This document shows positions 1 through 9,714 of a stretch of 64,000 nucleotides of DNA, piece after piece; positions within the stretch are counted from its first letter, which is position 1; every line of letters starts with the position of its first letter. A model generated the notes under the pieces. That model did not search any database. It was not told where the DNA came from and was given only the letters and a program-made list of their open reading frames with translations. The translations under genes were made by a program, and so were the position numbers. This stretch comes from Chelydra serpentina (taxonomy: Eukaryota; Chordata; Testudines; Chelydridae), in NCBI GenBank assembly GCA_037349315.1, contig JBAIAC010000059.1, positions 10,132,001-10,196,000 of the forward strand. The letters are read 5' to 3'.

Positions 1-158
1 CTTCAGCGGTGGGGCCTCACTCGCTCCGGGTCTTCAGTGGTACCCGCTGCCGAAATGCCCCCGAAGACCCAGAGCGCTGCCGGGTGAGTGCAAGAAGCGC
101 CACTTCTGCTCACAGGGAGAGTGGCCGCTCCCCCTGCTCCCCCCTGGCTACGCTACTG
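1..158. mobile_element. hAT-like MITE, right end only
   Basis: The sequence ends in GGCTACGCTACTG at 146-158, the same right terminus as the complete element at 5431-5685. The preceding GCCACTTCTGCTCA...GAGTGGCCGCTCCCCCTGCTCCCCCC segment also matches that copy. The left end lies outside the window, so target duplication cannot be checked. It appears inserted into the older hAT remnant that follows. Non-coding. Confidence 0.75.
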
Positions 159-237
159 GAGTGCAGACCCCTTTGGAAATCTTAGACGCAGTCTGCAGAC
201 CAGCAGGGGTCCACGGACCACAGGCTCACAACCACTG
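159..237. mobile_element. hAT (Charlie-type) 3' remnant
   Basis: The segment ends in a terminus like GGTCCACGGACCACAGGCTCACAACCACTG, a decayed form of the GAGAACCACTG right end common in Charlie-type hAT elements (compare 47250-47950). No left end is visible, because the element at 1-158 or the window edge cuts it. Assignment rests on terminus resemblance only. Confidence 0.45.
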
Positions 238-262
238 ATGGAGTGGGTTTGTTAAGCATCCA

Positions 263-352
263 GAGCCGGATTCCAATACTCTGATAACGCGTAGTATCGT
301 ACTCCACAAGCAGTCCCACTGAAGTGTGAATAAGGGTATCAGAACTTGCCCT
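263..352. repeat. Short palindromic repeat (copy 1)
   Basis: Imperfect inverted repeat. The left arm begins GCCGGATTCCAATACTC and the right arm ends GGGTATCAGAACTTGCCC. The centre contains a decayed CCCACTGAAGT core. It is the same family as the outer palindrome at 13602-13945. MITE-like and non-coding. Confidence 0.55.
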
Positions 353-441
353 TCAGTGAATAGGCAAGTGGGATTCTTTCTTGGAGGCCAAATTTATGGA
401 CTAAATTGTGACTCTGCAACAAACCCAGAGCCACGGGCAGC

Positions 442-911
442 CAGGGCCGGTGCGCCCACTAGGCAACCCTAGGCAGTCGCCTAGGGCGCCACGATTTGGG
501 GGGCGGCTGGCCGCGGCTGCCTCCCGCCTCCCAGCTCCACGGCTGAGCCAAGAGCCGGGGGGCGGCTGGCCGCAGCTGCCACCCGCCTCCCAGCTCCACG
601 GCTGAGCCGGGGGACGGCTGGCTGCGGCTGCCTCCCGCCTGCCGGCTCCGCAGCTGAGCCGGGAGCCAAGGGGGGGCTTGCCGCTGCTGCCTCCTGCTTC
701 CCGGCTCCGCGGGTGGGGGGAGGCTGCCGCGGGCAGGGGACTGAGCTGCTGGCGGGGGGAGCCGCTGGCAGGGGAGACTGCCTGCCTTGGGGGGAAGGGG
801 GGTTAGCTGGGGAAGGAGTGGGGGGGACAGTGTTAGCTGGGGGGTGGGGGGGGCACAGGGCTGTGCAAGGAAGTTTCGCCTAGGGCGCGAAACTTCCTTG
901 CACCGGCCCTG
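442..911. mobile_element. hAT-type MITE with perfect 8-bp target duplication
   Basis: A 470-bp element with termini CAGGGCCGGTGC and GCACCGGCCCTG, flanked by perfect 8-bp direct repeats CGGGCAGC at 434-441 and 912-919. An 8-bp duplication with CA...TG ends is the hAT signature. The interior is GC-rich and built of degenerate repeats of about 60 bp (GGCTGCCTCCCGCCTCCCAG-like). A second inverted repeat sits near the right end (867-898, AAGGAAGTTTCG...CGAAACTTCCTT). No transposase remains; the open frames here (459-923, 481-669 minus, 408-605 plus) run through the repeats and are not genes. Confidence 0.92.
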
Positions 912-919
912 CGGGCAGC

Positions 920-1880
920 ACATTATTGCACTGCCTGAGGAGCAGACCTGGGGGCAGATAGTGACATTTCAGCTGTGTGAGAGTCACGATTTGCTTTTGT
1001 TTCCGCCTTGCTCAAGAGAAAAGCATCCTGCACAAGCCCTATCCCTGGTGCAGTGCACTTCCCCCAGTGCAGCTATCCTGGACAACATGCTGTGGGGTGA
1101 AGCCATAGTTCCATCCACTCCCTGCTGCCCCGGCGTGTTGGAGAAGTAGTAGCAGCTCTGAAAGAGGCCATGTCTGCCGCTCCGCTTCTCCCTGTGATGT
1201 TGGTAACTGGCACAGGGAACTAAGGACGTGCTGTATGCTGCCTTACTCCCAAGCACAACCGTGCAAACCGGGCCACAGGTGCGCCCGATTCTAACACGTT
1301 GCATGTACAGAGCGCCATTGATGAGGGGTTGCCCACTGGAGTCATGGAGGCTACTCCTGTATATAACTGCTCACCAGTGTAACCTGTTCACAGTTGGGCC
1401 CACAGCACCTTGAATCTAAAGATTTCCAGAGATGGTGTTTCCCTGTGAATCGCTGCTGTGTTTGGGTAAAAGGAAGACTTCTAGTAGCACGTTTGCGGTT
1501 GTTTGCTGCTCTGTGACCGTTTGTGGAATGATTCCAAATAGCCCTTATGGGGCAGCTCGGTGACCCTTGTGGCTTGGTATAAGTGCACGTTCCAGCTCAT
1601 GCAAAGAGAACGGTGTAAAGCAGAAAGCATGACCCTGTGTTGGTATTTTAGGGAGCTGACAGTACTGCCGGCCTATCATTCCCATGCTGGTTGTATTGAT
1701 CCTTTGTCAAAAGTCTCATGAATATCATTGGGGATGGGGGGATTTTGGTCTGTATAAAGAATTTCTGTGAATACAAGGCACACAAAGTGGGGCGTTGAAT
1801 ATTGAACGTAGTTTCTGGAAAAAGTCCAGGTGTGGAATCCATGTGCAAGGCAGAGCTGAGAGCGAGAGAGCGAGGCATGA
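920..1880. other. Unassigned non-coding stretch
   Basis: I see no recognisable gene or repeat here. Open frames at 787-1149, 984-1304 (minus) and 1228-1413 show no known domain and overlap each other on opposite strands. Confidence 0.5.
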
Positions 1881-2115
1881 CCTAGTGACAGCCTTGGAGC
1901 CAGCCACCCCTGAGTTCAAATGCCGGCTCCACCACTGACTTCTACTGTGGTCTTGGACAAATCACTCAGGGCCTGATTTTTCAGAGGTGTTGAGCGCCAC
2001 AGCATTCAAACACCTCTAAAAATAACATTCCTCTGCCCCAGTCTCCCCTCACAGGGGTTTGTGAGACCCTGTGCTTGTAAATTGCTTTAGCAAGAAGTTC
2101 TATGTAATGCTAGTT
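1881..2115 (+). repeat. MIR-like SINE with internal palindromic insert
   Basis: The tRNA-like head (CCTAGTGACAGCCTTGGAGC, then GAGTTCAAATGCCGGCTCC) and the TCTTGGACAAATCACT core match MIR organisation. After AAATCACTCA the sequence changes to GGGCCTGATTTTTCAGAGG...ACACCTCTAAAAAT (about 1970-2027), then resumes in MIR with CTCTGCCCCAGTCTCCCC and the 3' part to about 2115. The insert position matches that in the copies at 17300 and 10575. Confidence 0.6.
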
Positions 2116-2169
2116 GCTAACACAGCAAAATAGACTCTGGTTGGTATGTGATCATTTCCAAAGATTGCT

Positions 2170-2242
2170 ATAATTAGTTATTATTACCTGTATTGAGGTA
2201 GTGCCTAAGAGCCCTAGTCACGGGCCACTTAGAATAAAATAA
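2170..2242 (-). repeat. MIR-like SINE 3' tail fragment
   Basis: The segment ATTATTACCTGTATTGAGG...GTGCCTAAGAGCCCTAGTCACGGGCC is the reverse complement of the tail seen at 32110-32230 and 57430-57552 (GTACAGTGCCTAGCACAATGGGG-like, ending in AATAATAAT). Only the tail is present. Confidence 0.5.
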
Positions 2243-2419
2243 ATGAAACCACAAAACAGAGTAAGTAGGATCGTTCAGATCCCCCTGATGTCTGTGCCTC
2301 ATGAGCTTCTGGAAAGAAAGAGCTTGCTCGTCAGATTATTTTTCCTCAGTCTCACAGCTGTAAACTCTTTGGTGAACAGATTGGATGTGATTTTGATTTT
2401 CTTGAACCTAAAGGACGAT

Positions 2420-2494
2420 GGGTCTGATCCAAAGCTCCCTGGAGTCCATGAAAAGACTCCCATGTTGACTTCAGTGGGCCAGGCTCAAGTCAGG
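2420..2494. repeat. Short palindromic repeat (copy 2)
   Basis: Left arm GGGTCTGATCCAAAGC, right half GACTTCAGTGGGCCAGGCTCAAGTCA. It belongs to the palindromic group sharing a CCATTGACTTCAATGG-like core. It lies inside the 160-residue open frame at 2243-2725, which I therefore do not call as a gene. Confidence 0.5.
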
Positions 2495-2751
2495 CTGGCG
2501 CCACGCAAACCTCCCACATGCAGTACAGTCAGTGCACATGTGTGCAAAATGAATGTCAGGCTAGTGCAATTCTATGAAAGTTCAAAAGAAGCTATGCATT
2601 CAATAAGGGATATTCGTGGATTTGTGCTCCTACGCCCCAAAGCTCTCCACATCTGCCATCTCCAGTGCTGGGCCTCTTCAGAGAAGAGACTGTCAGTCAT
2701 GCCAGATTCTCTGATGGTTTTGTGATGTGCACAGATGTCTACAGGGGGTTA

Positions 2752-3048
2752 CAGTGTTGCCAACTCTCATGATTTTTGTCATGAGTCTCGTGATAATTAT
2801 TGTTTTCCTCAAAGCCCCCAGCTCCTGGAGTCACATGGATATGTGATGATTTCAGCCTTCCTTCTTAAAGAAAAACTAAGTTTCTAGCCCTACTGGTTGT
2901 GGAGAAAAAGCTTCAAAATGTGACCCCAGTGCACCCTAAAGGCTCAAGAAGCAGAAGACAAATAAAAAGACCACCCAATCTATTATTTTTATACAATCTC
3001 TTGATCTTTGGTGAGTCTGATTTTTCAACATTTGGGGTTGGCAATACT
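2752..3048. mobile_element. TIR element, hAT-like (TGTTGCCAACTC family)
   Basis: Termini CAGTGTTGCCAAC and GTTGGCAATACT are inverted. GGGGTTA occurs on both flanks (2745-2751 and 3049-3055), consistent with a 7-8 bp target duplication whose exact edge is one base uncertain. The interior is AT-rich with CATGATTTTT motifs and no coding capacity. A minus-strand relative lies at 6676-6956 and a further fragment at 6990-7236. Confidence 0.7.
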
Positions 3049-3055
3049 GGGGTTA

Positions 3056-4395
3056 GGATGAGGACACTGCATTGATTTTTGCAAGTGTCCTTATCAGATG
3101 ATGAACCCAACTGCAACTATTTGAATAAAGGGATTTCAGCCTAAGAGCAAACAGCAGTTCAACCAGTTTGATGGGACCAGCTGAGAGGAAGTTACAGAAT
3201 AGGCACCTCTTTGTTACCATGCACTTCTGCAATTAAATGGGATGCTTTTTTTGTTTTTGGAATGAAGTTGGTGTGGTTTTGTATGCATTGCATAACGATT
3301 TACATCCTATGAAAACAAAAGTCACAGGAGCAGTTGTGGAAGGAGACGGGAGCTACTGAAAGGGAACAAGATATCTTGGAATATCCCATCCATCAAGGAG
3401 GGTGGCTGCCTGACCTGGTGAGGACCATGTCAACCTTTTGCTCTAAGGAGATGCTGTGCATAAGCCTAAAAGAGTTTCTATGATGTGAGACTTCACGTTG
3501 CATTGGTTGAGCGATTAGTGTTGGAGCCTCTGTTAGACTGGATTTATATTTGAGCTGCAGCCATAACACTCTTGAGTGTGGTTTCATCTGATTTCTCAAA
3601 TTAAGCTGGGTTGGGCCTGGTCAATATTGTGTCTGTATTAAATCAATGCCCTGGCATGGTGTCAGGGGCACTGTGCTGCTGGAATTATCTGTCCGCTTTC
3701 ATATAAGAGGATAAAACTGAGATCTAAATCACTTGTGGTCATGCAAGATCTCATGGCAGGCACTTTTCACAAGACTAGGTGTGTGTTAGCCCTGGTATTC
3801 CAGTATCTAAACTCCAGTCTGGTGACTTCCTTTCCACTGTTTATAAGGTCTTCTTCCTTCAGTGCCTTAACTGCTGTGCACTCTTAAAGAGCTGCCATGT
3901 TGTGTTCCATGTGTGATCACACCAGCTACAACACTCAGCGCTAGTGATTCTAGCTCTTCCCATTCTCTCCTGAACTGAAGACCCATTCTGTTTCACTTCT
4001 CCCTGGTGTCTAATCTCTGCCATGTACCTGGCTGGGAAGATATGCTTTCTCACCCTCAGAAGTCAGCGTACGGAGAAGGAGGTTGGCAGCAGCAGAAGCT
4101 ATTCATCAGGCCACATTTTTTTTCCTTCAGGGACCAGCAGTGACATTATTTCTTGCCTTTAGCATATTTGTTTCGCCCAGTAGTGGTTTTATAAAACACT
4201 GGGAACCACAAGAAGGCTGGCCACATCACCTGCACCTTTCAGCACTACCAGTGGCTCTCAGTTCATCTCAGGATCCAATTCAAAATCCTATTCCTTAGGG
4301 AAAATGCAGGGTGGAACTCCAGTAAAGACAATGAGGTTACACAGTTAATAATGTGGCACCACATTTTTAAAACTCACCAAGTACTGCTCCAGGCT
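3056..4395. other. Unassigned non-coding stretch
   Basis: No gene recognised. 3620-4060 has the look of an old dispersed repeat (patchy, degenerate, with sequence such as AAGAGCTGCCATGTTGTGTTCC), but I cannot assign a family. Open frames at 3393-3599, 3859-4053 (both minus) and 4083-4298 show no domain. Confidence 0.4.
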
Positions 4396-4400
4396 ACTGA

Positions 4401-4503
4401 ATTCTAATCTCAGTTACATTAGTATAAATATAGAGTCACTTCATTGAAGTCAGAGGCGTGACATTATATTTATGCTAGTGTAACCGAGAGCAGAATTTGG
4501 CCC
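4401..4503. repeat. Short palindromic repeat (copy 3)
   Basis: CTCAGTTACATTAGTATAAAT on the left pairs with ATTTATGCTAGTGTAACCGAGAG on the right. The centre is TTCATTGAAGTCAG, and the right terminus is CAGAATTTGGCCC. MITE-like and non-coding. Confidence 0.65.
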
Positions 4504-4682
4504 CATGTCTCCCTCAACCCCACCTACAAGGTCAGTCTGTTTGTCTGGCATGGGCTTTTCTGTATAATCTGGTTATTACTGATGCAAGAGTCTTCTCTCC
4601 TGCATGTGTTTCCATCCAGAGCAACCTTTGTAAATTTCTACCAGACATTAATTCTCACAGGAAAGGATATTTTATTTCTCGT

Positions 4683-4717
4683 CATTTCTCTTCTTTTCCT
4701 TTCCTTTCCTTTCCTTT
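4683..4717 (+). repeat. (CTTTC)n microsatellite
   Basis: Pyrimidine-rich simple repeat, CCTTT units repeated about four times in a longer T/C tract. Responsible for the low-complexity open frame at 4638-4922 minus. Confidence 0.8.
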
Positions 4718-4840
4718 GACTCCATAAAGCATCTTGGGATACAGTTTTCATGAAAGACATTCTACAGAATAAAATTGTATGGTCCTGGACTGGTGTTGAA
4801 AGGAATCTATTGGTTGCCAAATCCTCATGGGTCAGAGATA

Positions 4841-5367
4841 GGCTGACCATGTTTCCTTGAGACAAAAACGGGACATTGGGATGGCAAAAACGGGACGGGG
4901 AGACAAGGGGCAGCCGCAACAAGCCGCCCCTTGTCTCCCCGCTCAGCAGCTCGGTGGGGAGACGAGGGGCAGCCGCAACAAGCCGCCCCTCGTCTCCCCG
5001 CTCAGCAGCTCGGCGGGGAGACGAGGGGCAGCTGCAACAAGCTGCCCCTTGTCTCCCCGCTCAGCAGCTCGGTGGGGAGACGAGGGGCAGCCGCAACAAG
5101 TCGCCCCTTGTCTCCCGGCTCAGCAGCTTGGCGGGGAGACGAGGGGCAGCCGCAACAAGCCGCCCCCCGTCTCCCCGCTCAGCAGCTCGGCGGGGAGATG
5201 AGGGGCAGCCGCAACAAGCCAGCATTCAGTTTTTTACAAAAAAATAAAAACGATATATAGTTTATTCAAAACGGGACAAAATTGACATTTATATTAAAAC
5301 GACGGGACGGTCGGGAAATATGAAAAAAACGGTACTGTCCCATTTAAAACGGTACATATGGTCAGCC
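4841..5367. mobile_element. TA-flanked TIR element carrying a 59-bp minisatellite
   Basis: Inverted termini GGCTGACCAT (4841) and ATGGTCAGCC (ending 5367), each flanked by TA (4839-4840 and 5368-5369), as expected for a Tc1/mariner-type non-autonomous element. The shared sub-motif ACGGGAC appears near both ends. The centre (4902-5220) is a tandem array of 59-bp units. No transposase is present. Confidence 0.8.
4902..5220. repeat. 59-bp hairpin minisatellite (about 5.4 units)
   Basis: Units begin at 4902, 4961, 5020, 5079, 5138 and 5197, an exact 59-bp period. Each unit is itself an inverted repeat: in unit 2 the 15-bp arms are 4956-4970 (GGGGAGACGAGGGGC) and 4985-4999 with a 14-nt loop. Because 59 is not a multiple of 3 and no stops occur, all three plus frames stay open and encode the same repeated peptide in rotation. 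The apparent proteins at 4857-5260 are therefore artefacts. Confidence 0.93.
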
Positions 5368-5430
5368 TAGTCAGAGACTGAAATCCTAAGTCTAAAACAC
5401 TCTCAGCTTTGGGGAAGTTCAGGTCCAGAT

Positions 5431-5685
5431 CAGTGGCGTAGCGAGGTTTAGAGCACAGGGGGAGCGGAGCTAAAAAAAAGGCGCCGGGAGCAAAAAAAAT
5501 GCTCTGCTCTGGCTGCCTCGTAGGAGCTAAAGGCGTTGGGAGCAAAAAAAGGGTGCCAGGAGCAGCAAAAATGCTCCGCTTTGGCTGCAGCGTAGGAGCA
5601 AAAGGCGTCGGGAGCAAAAAAAGGCGCCACTTCTCCTCAGTGGGGGAGCGGCCGCTCCCCCTGCTCCCCCCCGGCTACGCTACTG
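5431..5685. mobile_element. hAT-type MITE with perfect 8-bp target duplication
   Basis: A 255-bp element with termini CAGTGGCGTAGC and GCTACGCTACTG, flanked by GTCCAGAT at 5423-5430 and 5686-5693 (perfect). The interior contains three or four A-rich repeats (GGAGCAAAAAAA...). It is the complete relative of the right end at 1-158. Non-coding. Confidence 0.93.
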
Positions 5686-5693
5686 GTCCAGAT

Positions 5694-6675
5694 GCAAACT
5701 GTGGCTGGCCCCATCTCGGCAACTAAATACTGGATCCAGACTCCCCTGGCCTATGGCAAAGTCCTGATCTGGATCATCCATTGTACTACAGATGGGCTTG
5801 AAATGTAAACAGTGTGGGCCAAATTCTTTAGTTAGTTACACCATTGGCTTCAGAGCAGTTGCAGGCATGTAATGAAGTGGAGAATGTGGCCATGCAATTG
5901 CATTACCGAGCTGGGGAAAAGCTTTGTTCTCAGGGAGAAGGAGGTTTTTTAACTTGGTAGTTAGAGCCTCAAGTTCACTCAAAGAATAAATTGGTAGGAA
6001 ATGATAATAGACTTGAAAAGAAATTCCTTTTCCCTTCAATAAGACTATTCCTCAGACAAATCCTGTTAGGTATGTGCAATCTTCCTGCTCGGAAACTCAT
6101 GTTATTCAAATCTACTCCAAAACCAAACCAAACAAAAATCCATTCTTGATGGTTTTCTTCCTGCGGCCAAGTCCACAAGACCCCCAACCTCAGGCCTTGG
6201 AGGACTTCCTGAGACATTTGTTTATTTACATGGAGTCAGAGTTGGAATGTTTCACTAGCAGACTCACCCCCGGTAGAAGGCTTTGGTCACATGGGGAGAC
6301 AGTAACGATGTAGAGTATATTTCCAGTGACATCAGTAGGAAAAAAATAACTAGAAATGCTGTAAATAATAACTGTTCGTTACTGCTAGGAACCAGATTGT
6401 TCTTTGCAAGCACTGGTCCATGTTGGGAATACTGAAGAGCTGCCTCACACCATGGTCCCAAGGGGCAGTGTGCCTCCCAGAGCTCTGTACATCACTCCCA
6501 GGGATGCAATCTGCACTCCTCGCTGTAGCCAGCCAGCTTTTCTGGACAGTGTGGAGAGGAACCTGGCCCATGGCCATGTTCCCTGCTCTCTCTGAGGTGA
6601 GACGCCAGCAGTCCCTGTATTCAAGAGAGGGAGCCCAAACATGTCTGACTCCCGTACAGAGGGAGAGAAGGGATT
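5694..6675. other. Unassigned non-coding stretch
   Basis: 5817-5875 resembles half of a palindromic repeat (GGGCCAAATTCTTTAGTTAGTTACACC). The rest shows no recognisable gene or repeat. The overlapping frames at 6264-6746 on both strands have no domain. Confidence 0.4.
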
Positions 6676-6956
6676 CCGTGTTGCCAGGTTTCAGAACATT
6701 CCAATGTAATCAGTCAGGGCCCCCCAAAATTGTGAGGTTGGCTTAAAAATCATGAGATTTTTAAAATAATAAATATTAGGTTCTTTTCATTTGCCATCTG
6801 TTTTTTGAGCATGTTTGCAAACTTCTCTGTGCAGCCATGGGGGCCTGAAACTTATGGGTGGGTAAATAAAAGCTGAGATTCTTGCACAATCACGGGACTC
6901 CAAGATCTGGGGCTTTAAGAAAACCATCAAATATCACAAGATTTGCAATAACATTG
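6676..6956 (-). mobile_element. TIR element, TGTTGCCAACTC family, decayed
   Basis: In minus orientation this reads CAATGTTATTGCAAATCTTGTGATATTTGATGG through to a CCTGGCAACACGG end, parallel to the element at 2752-3048 (shared AAAGCCCCAG and CTCATGATTTTTAA blocks). Ends are decayed and no clear target duplication is seen. Confidence 0.55.
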
Positions 6957-6989
6957 CTAGAGTTGATGAGACTGAGGAAGGGAAGACTT

Positions 6990-7236
6990 CTTGTACTACC
7001 CCCACTCCCGATTTGTTCAGTCATGTGAAGATCATGCCTTGACATGAGAATCTCAGCTTTCATTTTAAAAAGTTAAGCTCTTATTTACTTAGTTGTTGCA
7101 GAAAATGGCTAGAAAATATGAACCCTAAAGGCTACAAATACAAAGACACAACATTTATTATTTTGTAAAACCGTATGATTTTTAAGCTCTGGTGGGTGGG
7201 GAGTGATTGACATGCTATTTGAACACTTGGGTTGGC
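6990..7236 (+). mobile_element. TIR element fragment, same family
   Basis: Shares AATCTCAGCTTTCATTTTAAAAAG, CCCTAAAGGCT, ATTTATTATTTTGTAAAA and the right end ACTTGGGTTGGCC with 2752-3048. The left terminus is missing. Confidence 0.5.
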
Positions 7237-7689
7237 CTGATAAGTGTAGCATGCATGAATTACTTCATTTGCCAGTGAAATGCAACCACACGTGGAACAC
7301 AACATGGCAGATGTTGTATGGATTTCATGCAGCCTATTATTTGACTACCTGGTTACTTTGCTTTTAAATTAGATCTATTAGCAGTATGGTAATATGTGTA
7401 CATCACTTAATATTGTATGGGTGAAATTTTCAAATAGAATTGAGGTCACTTAGGCATTAATTCACCTCATTTGCAGGTACAAACTAGAACTCAGGCATCA
7501 TAGAGATATACAGTGAGCCCCAAATAATTGCAGGCACAAATTGTGGATGCAAAAACAGACTCCAGGTTTTGAAAGTCTGGCCCCATTTAACGAGATATCC
7601 TGTTCCTGGTAGCTGCAGTGTACTCTGGGAGATCCAGTGGGGGATGAGTGTGTGATACTATTTGGGTTCTTTTGTAGAGATCGTTAAAC

Positions 7690-7900
7690 TGATACTTGGC
7701 CTTTAAACAGCACTTTTCATTTTCAAAGCGCTTTACAAACAGTGGGCGGGATTTCCTGTGGGCTTGAATCAACATAGCTCTGTTGACTTCAGTGGAGCTC
7801 TCCTGACTTACACTAGTTGTGGATCTGGCCCATTTACTAATGCGTCTTCATGACACCCTGTGAATGAGGTACATTCTGTGCTCACACCACTTCTCCATTG
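7690..7900 (-). repeat. MIR-like SINE split by a palindromic repeat
   Basis: 7695-7741 (CAAAGCGCTTTACAAAC) and 7834-7880 (ACTAATGCGTCTTCATGACACCCTGTGAATGAGGTA) are consecutive parts of a minus-strand MIR-like SINE. Between them lies a palindrome (7742-7833) with TTGACTTCAGTGGAGCTC at its centre and the end GGATCTGGCCC. Confidence 0.55.
7742..7833. repeat. Short palindromic repeat (copy 4)
   Basis: The centre ATAGCTCTGTTGACTTCAGTGGAGCTC is self-complementary and the right end is GGATCTGGCCC. Nested in the MIR-like SINE at 7690-7900. Confidence 0.55.
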
Positions 7901-8600
7901 CACTTTTTAAACCAAAGACTGCTTCATCTTCTGCCCCCAACCCCCTTTTCCATTGCTCACTGACATTCAGGAACAGACACTTATCAGGTACCAGATCAGG
8001 ACACTTAAAACAAGCTAAATATAAAACTGTCTGGAAAAAGAATGGCTTCATTTTGCCACAGAAAAGTCATGCTTCACATGTGAATGATCCCTGTCTGACC
8101 TAAGCTTAAATCATGGCTTCGGGGAACAACATTTACAGGCCTGGTTAGGTTTATAATTCCCTGTGCGAATAACAGAGGATAGTCTTAAAGTGAAAACAAA
8201 GATCCCCACTTCTCAGCAATCACAAAGAATAAAGAATATCAAATTCTCCTGTGTTTTCTGTTGCTGGTTTTTTTCCCCTCAGAGTACAATTCATCGGGGT
8301 TCAGAAATATGTTCAATCAGTGTAAACCATTTCCTATTGTGGCTGGCTGCTGCTCACCCAGCATTTCCAGACGTAGGTCACAGCAGAGCTCCGTAAAAAC
8401 CAATCTGCTAAGAAAAGCAGATGAGTCTGTCTGAGGTTCTGGCTAAGGGAGCATGCACCCACCATAAATTAGTGCATTATTGTACCTCTGCAATACTTAG
8501 CCTTTGTTATTGGAAGTGAATGTCATAGGAGTTCTAGGAATAAAAACAAGGCATGTCTGGAAGCAGCCATTAAGTGGGATTTGGCTTTCTGCTCCTGATT
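7901..8600. other. Unassigned non-coding stretch
   Basis: No gene or clear repeat seen. Frames at 7848-8103 and 8163-8396 carry no recognisable domain. Confidence 0.4.
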
Positions 8601-8603
8601 ATG

Positions 8604-8686
8604 GCCTCAGTTCATCAAAGCACTTAAACACATGCATGAAACATCATTAAAGTCAATCGGGATTAAGCACGTGCTTAAAGTTAAGC
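8604..8686. repeat. Palindromic repeat, left part (split by CR1)
   Basis: CCTCAGTTCATCAAAGCACTTAAACACATGC...ATTAAAGTCAATCGGGATTAAGCACGTGCTTAAAGTTAAGCA. The missing arm (TGTTTAAGTGCTTTGTTGAAT...CTGAATCGGGAGC) resumes at 10099-10143, after the CR1 insertion. An uninterrupted relative is at 21961-22090. Confidence 0.7.
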
Positions 8687-8699
8687 AGGTACAAGCCTT

Positions 8700-9024
8700 G
8701 TGGATAGTGGGGAAGTGGTAGATGTGGTATATCTTGACTTTACTAAAGCTTTTGATGCTGTCTCGCATGACCGTCTCATAAACAAACTAGGGAAATACAA
8801 CCTAGATGGAGCTATTAAAAGATGGGTGCAAAACTGGTTGGAAAACCATTCCCAGAGAGTAGTTATCAGTGGTTCACACTCATGCTGGAAGGGCATACTG
8901 AGTGGGGTCCCGCAGGGATGAGTTCTGGGTCCGGTTCCGATCAATATCTTCATCAATGATTTAGATAATGGCATACAGAGTACACTTATGTTTGTGTACA
9001 ATACCAAGCTGGAAGGGGTTGTAA
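8700..9024 (+). pseudogene. CR1 reverse transcriptase, palm fragment
   Basis: Translation from 8700 gives the RT palm motif A block YLDFTKAFDAVSHDRL (residues 11-26; the first Asp of this block, D13, is the expected metal ligand) and GVPQG (69-73). The next codon, normally Ser, is TGA (8919-8921). Read through, the same frame continues VLGPVPINIFINDL and reaches FVYNTKL at 8991-9011, where active CR1 proteins have FADDTKL. Both catalytic Asp of motif C are lost (Tyr at 8997-8999, Asn at 9000-9002). Family function: DNA nicking and target-primed reverse transcription of the LINE RNA. This copy cannot do it. Confidence 0.9.
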
Positions 9025-9301
9025 GTTCTTTGGAGGATAGAATTAAAATTCAAAATGATCTGGACAAACTGGAGAAATGGTCTGAAGTAAATAGGATGAA
9101 ATTCAATAAGGACAAATGCAAAGTACTCCACTTATGAAGGAACAATCAGTTCACACATACAAAATGGGAAATTACTGCCTAGGAAGGAGTACTACGGAAA
9201 GGGATCTGGGGGTCATAGTGAACCACAAGGTAAATATGAGTCAACAGTGTAACACTGTCGCAAAACAAAAAAAACAAACATAATTCTGAGATGTATTAGC
9301 A

Positions 9302-9525
9302 CAGGGTTCTCAAACTTTTGTACTCGTGACCCCTTTCACACAGAAAGCCTCTGAGTGTGACCCCCTCCTTATAAATTAAAAACACGTTTTTATATATATA
9401 ACACCATTATAAATGCTGGAGGTGAAGCGGGGTTTGGGGTGGAGGCTGACAGCTTGCGACCCCCCCCCCATGTAATAACCTCGTGACCTCCTGAGGGGTC
9501 ATGACCCCCAGTTTGAGAACCCTTG
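9302..9525. mobile_element. hAT (Charlie-type) MITE inside CR1
   Basis: Termini CAGGGTTCTCAAACTTTTGT and CAGTTTGAGAACCCTTG. The interior has ATAAATTAAAAACACGTTTTTATATATATAACACC and a GACCCCCC tract. It interrupts the CR1 sequence between GATGTATTAGCA and GTAAGCAAGACACG. A sister copy lies at 19445-19664. The target duplication is not clear. Non-coding. Confidence 0.85.
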
Positions 9526-9714
9526 TAAGCAAGACACGAGAAGTAATTCTTCCACTCTACTCTGCACTGATTAGGCCTTAACTGGAGTACTGTGTCCAAT
9601 TCTAGGCACCACGTTTCAGGAAAGATGTGGACAAATTGGAGAAAGTCCAGAGAAGAGCAACAGAAATGATTAAAGGTCTAGAAAACATGATATATGAGGG
9701 AAGATTGAAAAAAA

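Noticed and set aside
440..920. CpG-island promoter
   Set aside because: Bounded exactly by hAT termini and an 8-bp target duplication; no downstream transcript signal.
2243..2725. 160-codon open frame
   Set aside because: Contains a palindromic repeat (2420-2494) and begins in a SINE tail; no domain.
4857..5260. Three overlapping plus-strand proteins of 109-123 residues with a repeated RGAAATS/SPRSAAR motif
   Set aside because: All three read the same 59-bp minisatellite in rotating frames; period 59 is not divisible by 3. No coding signal.
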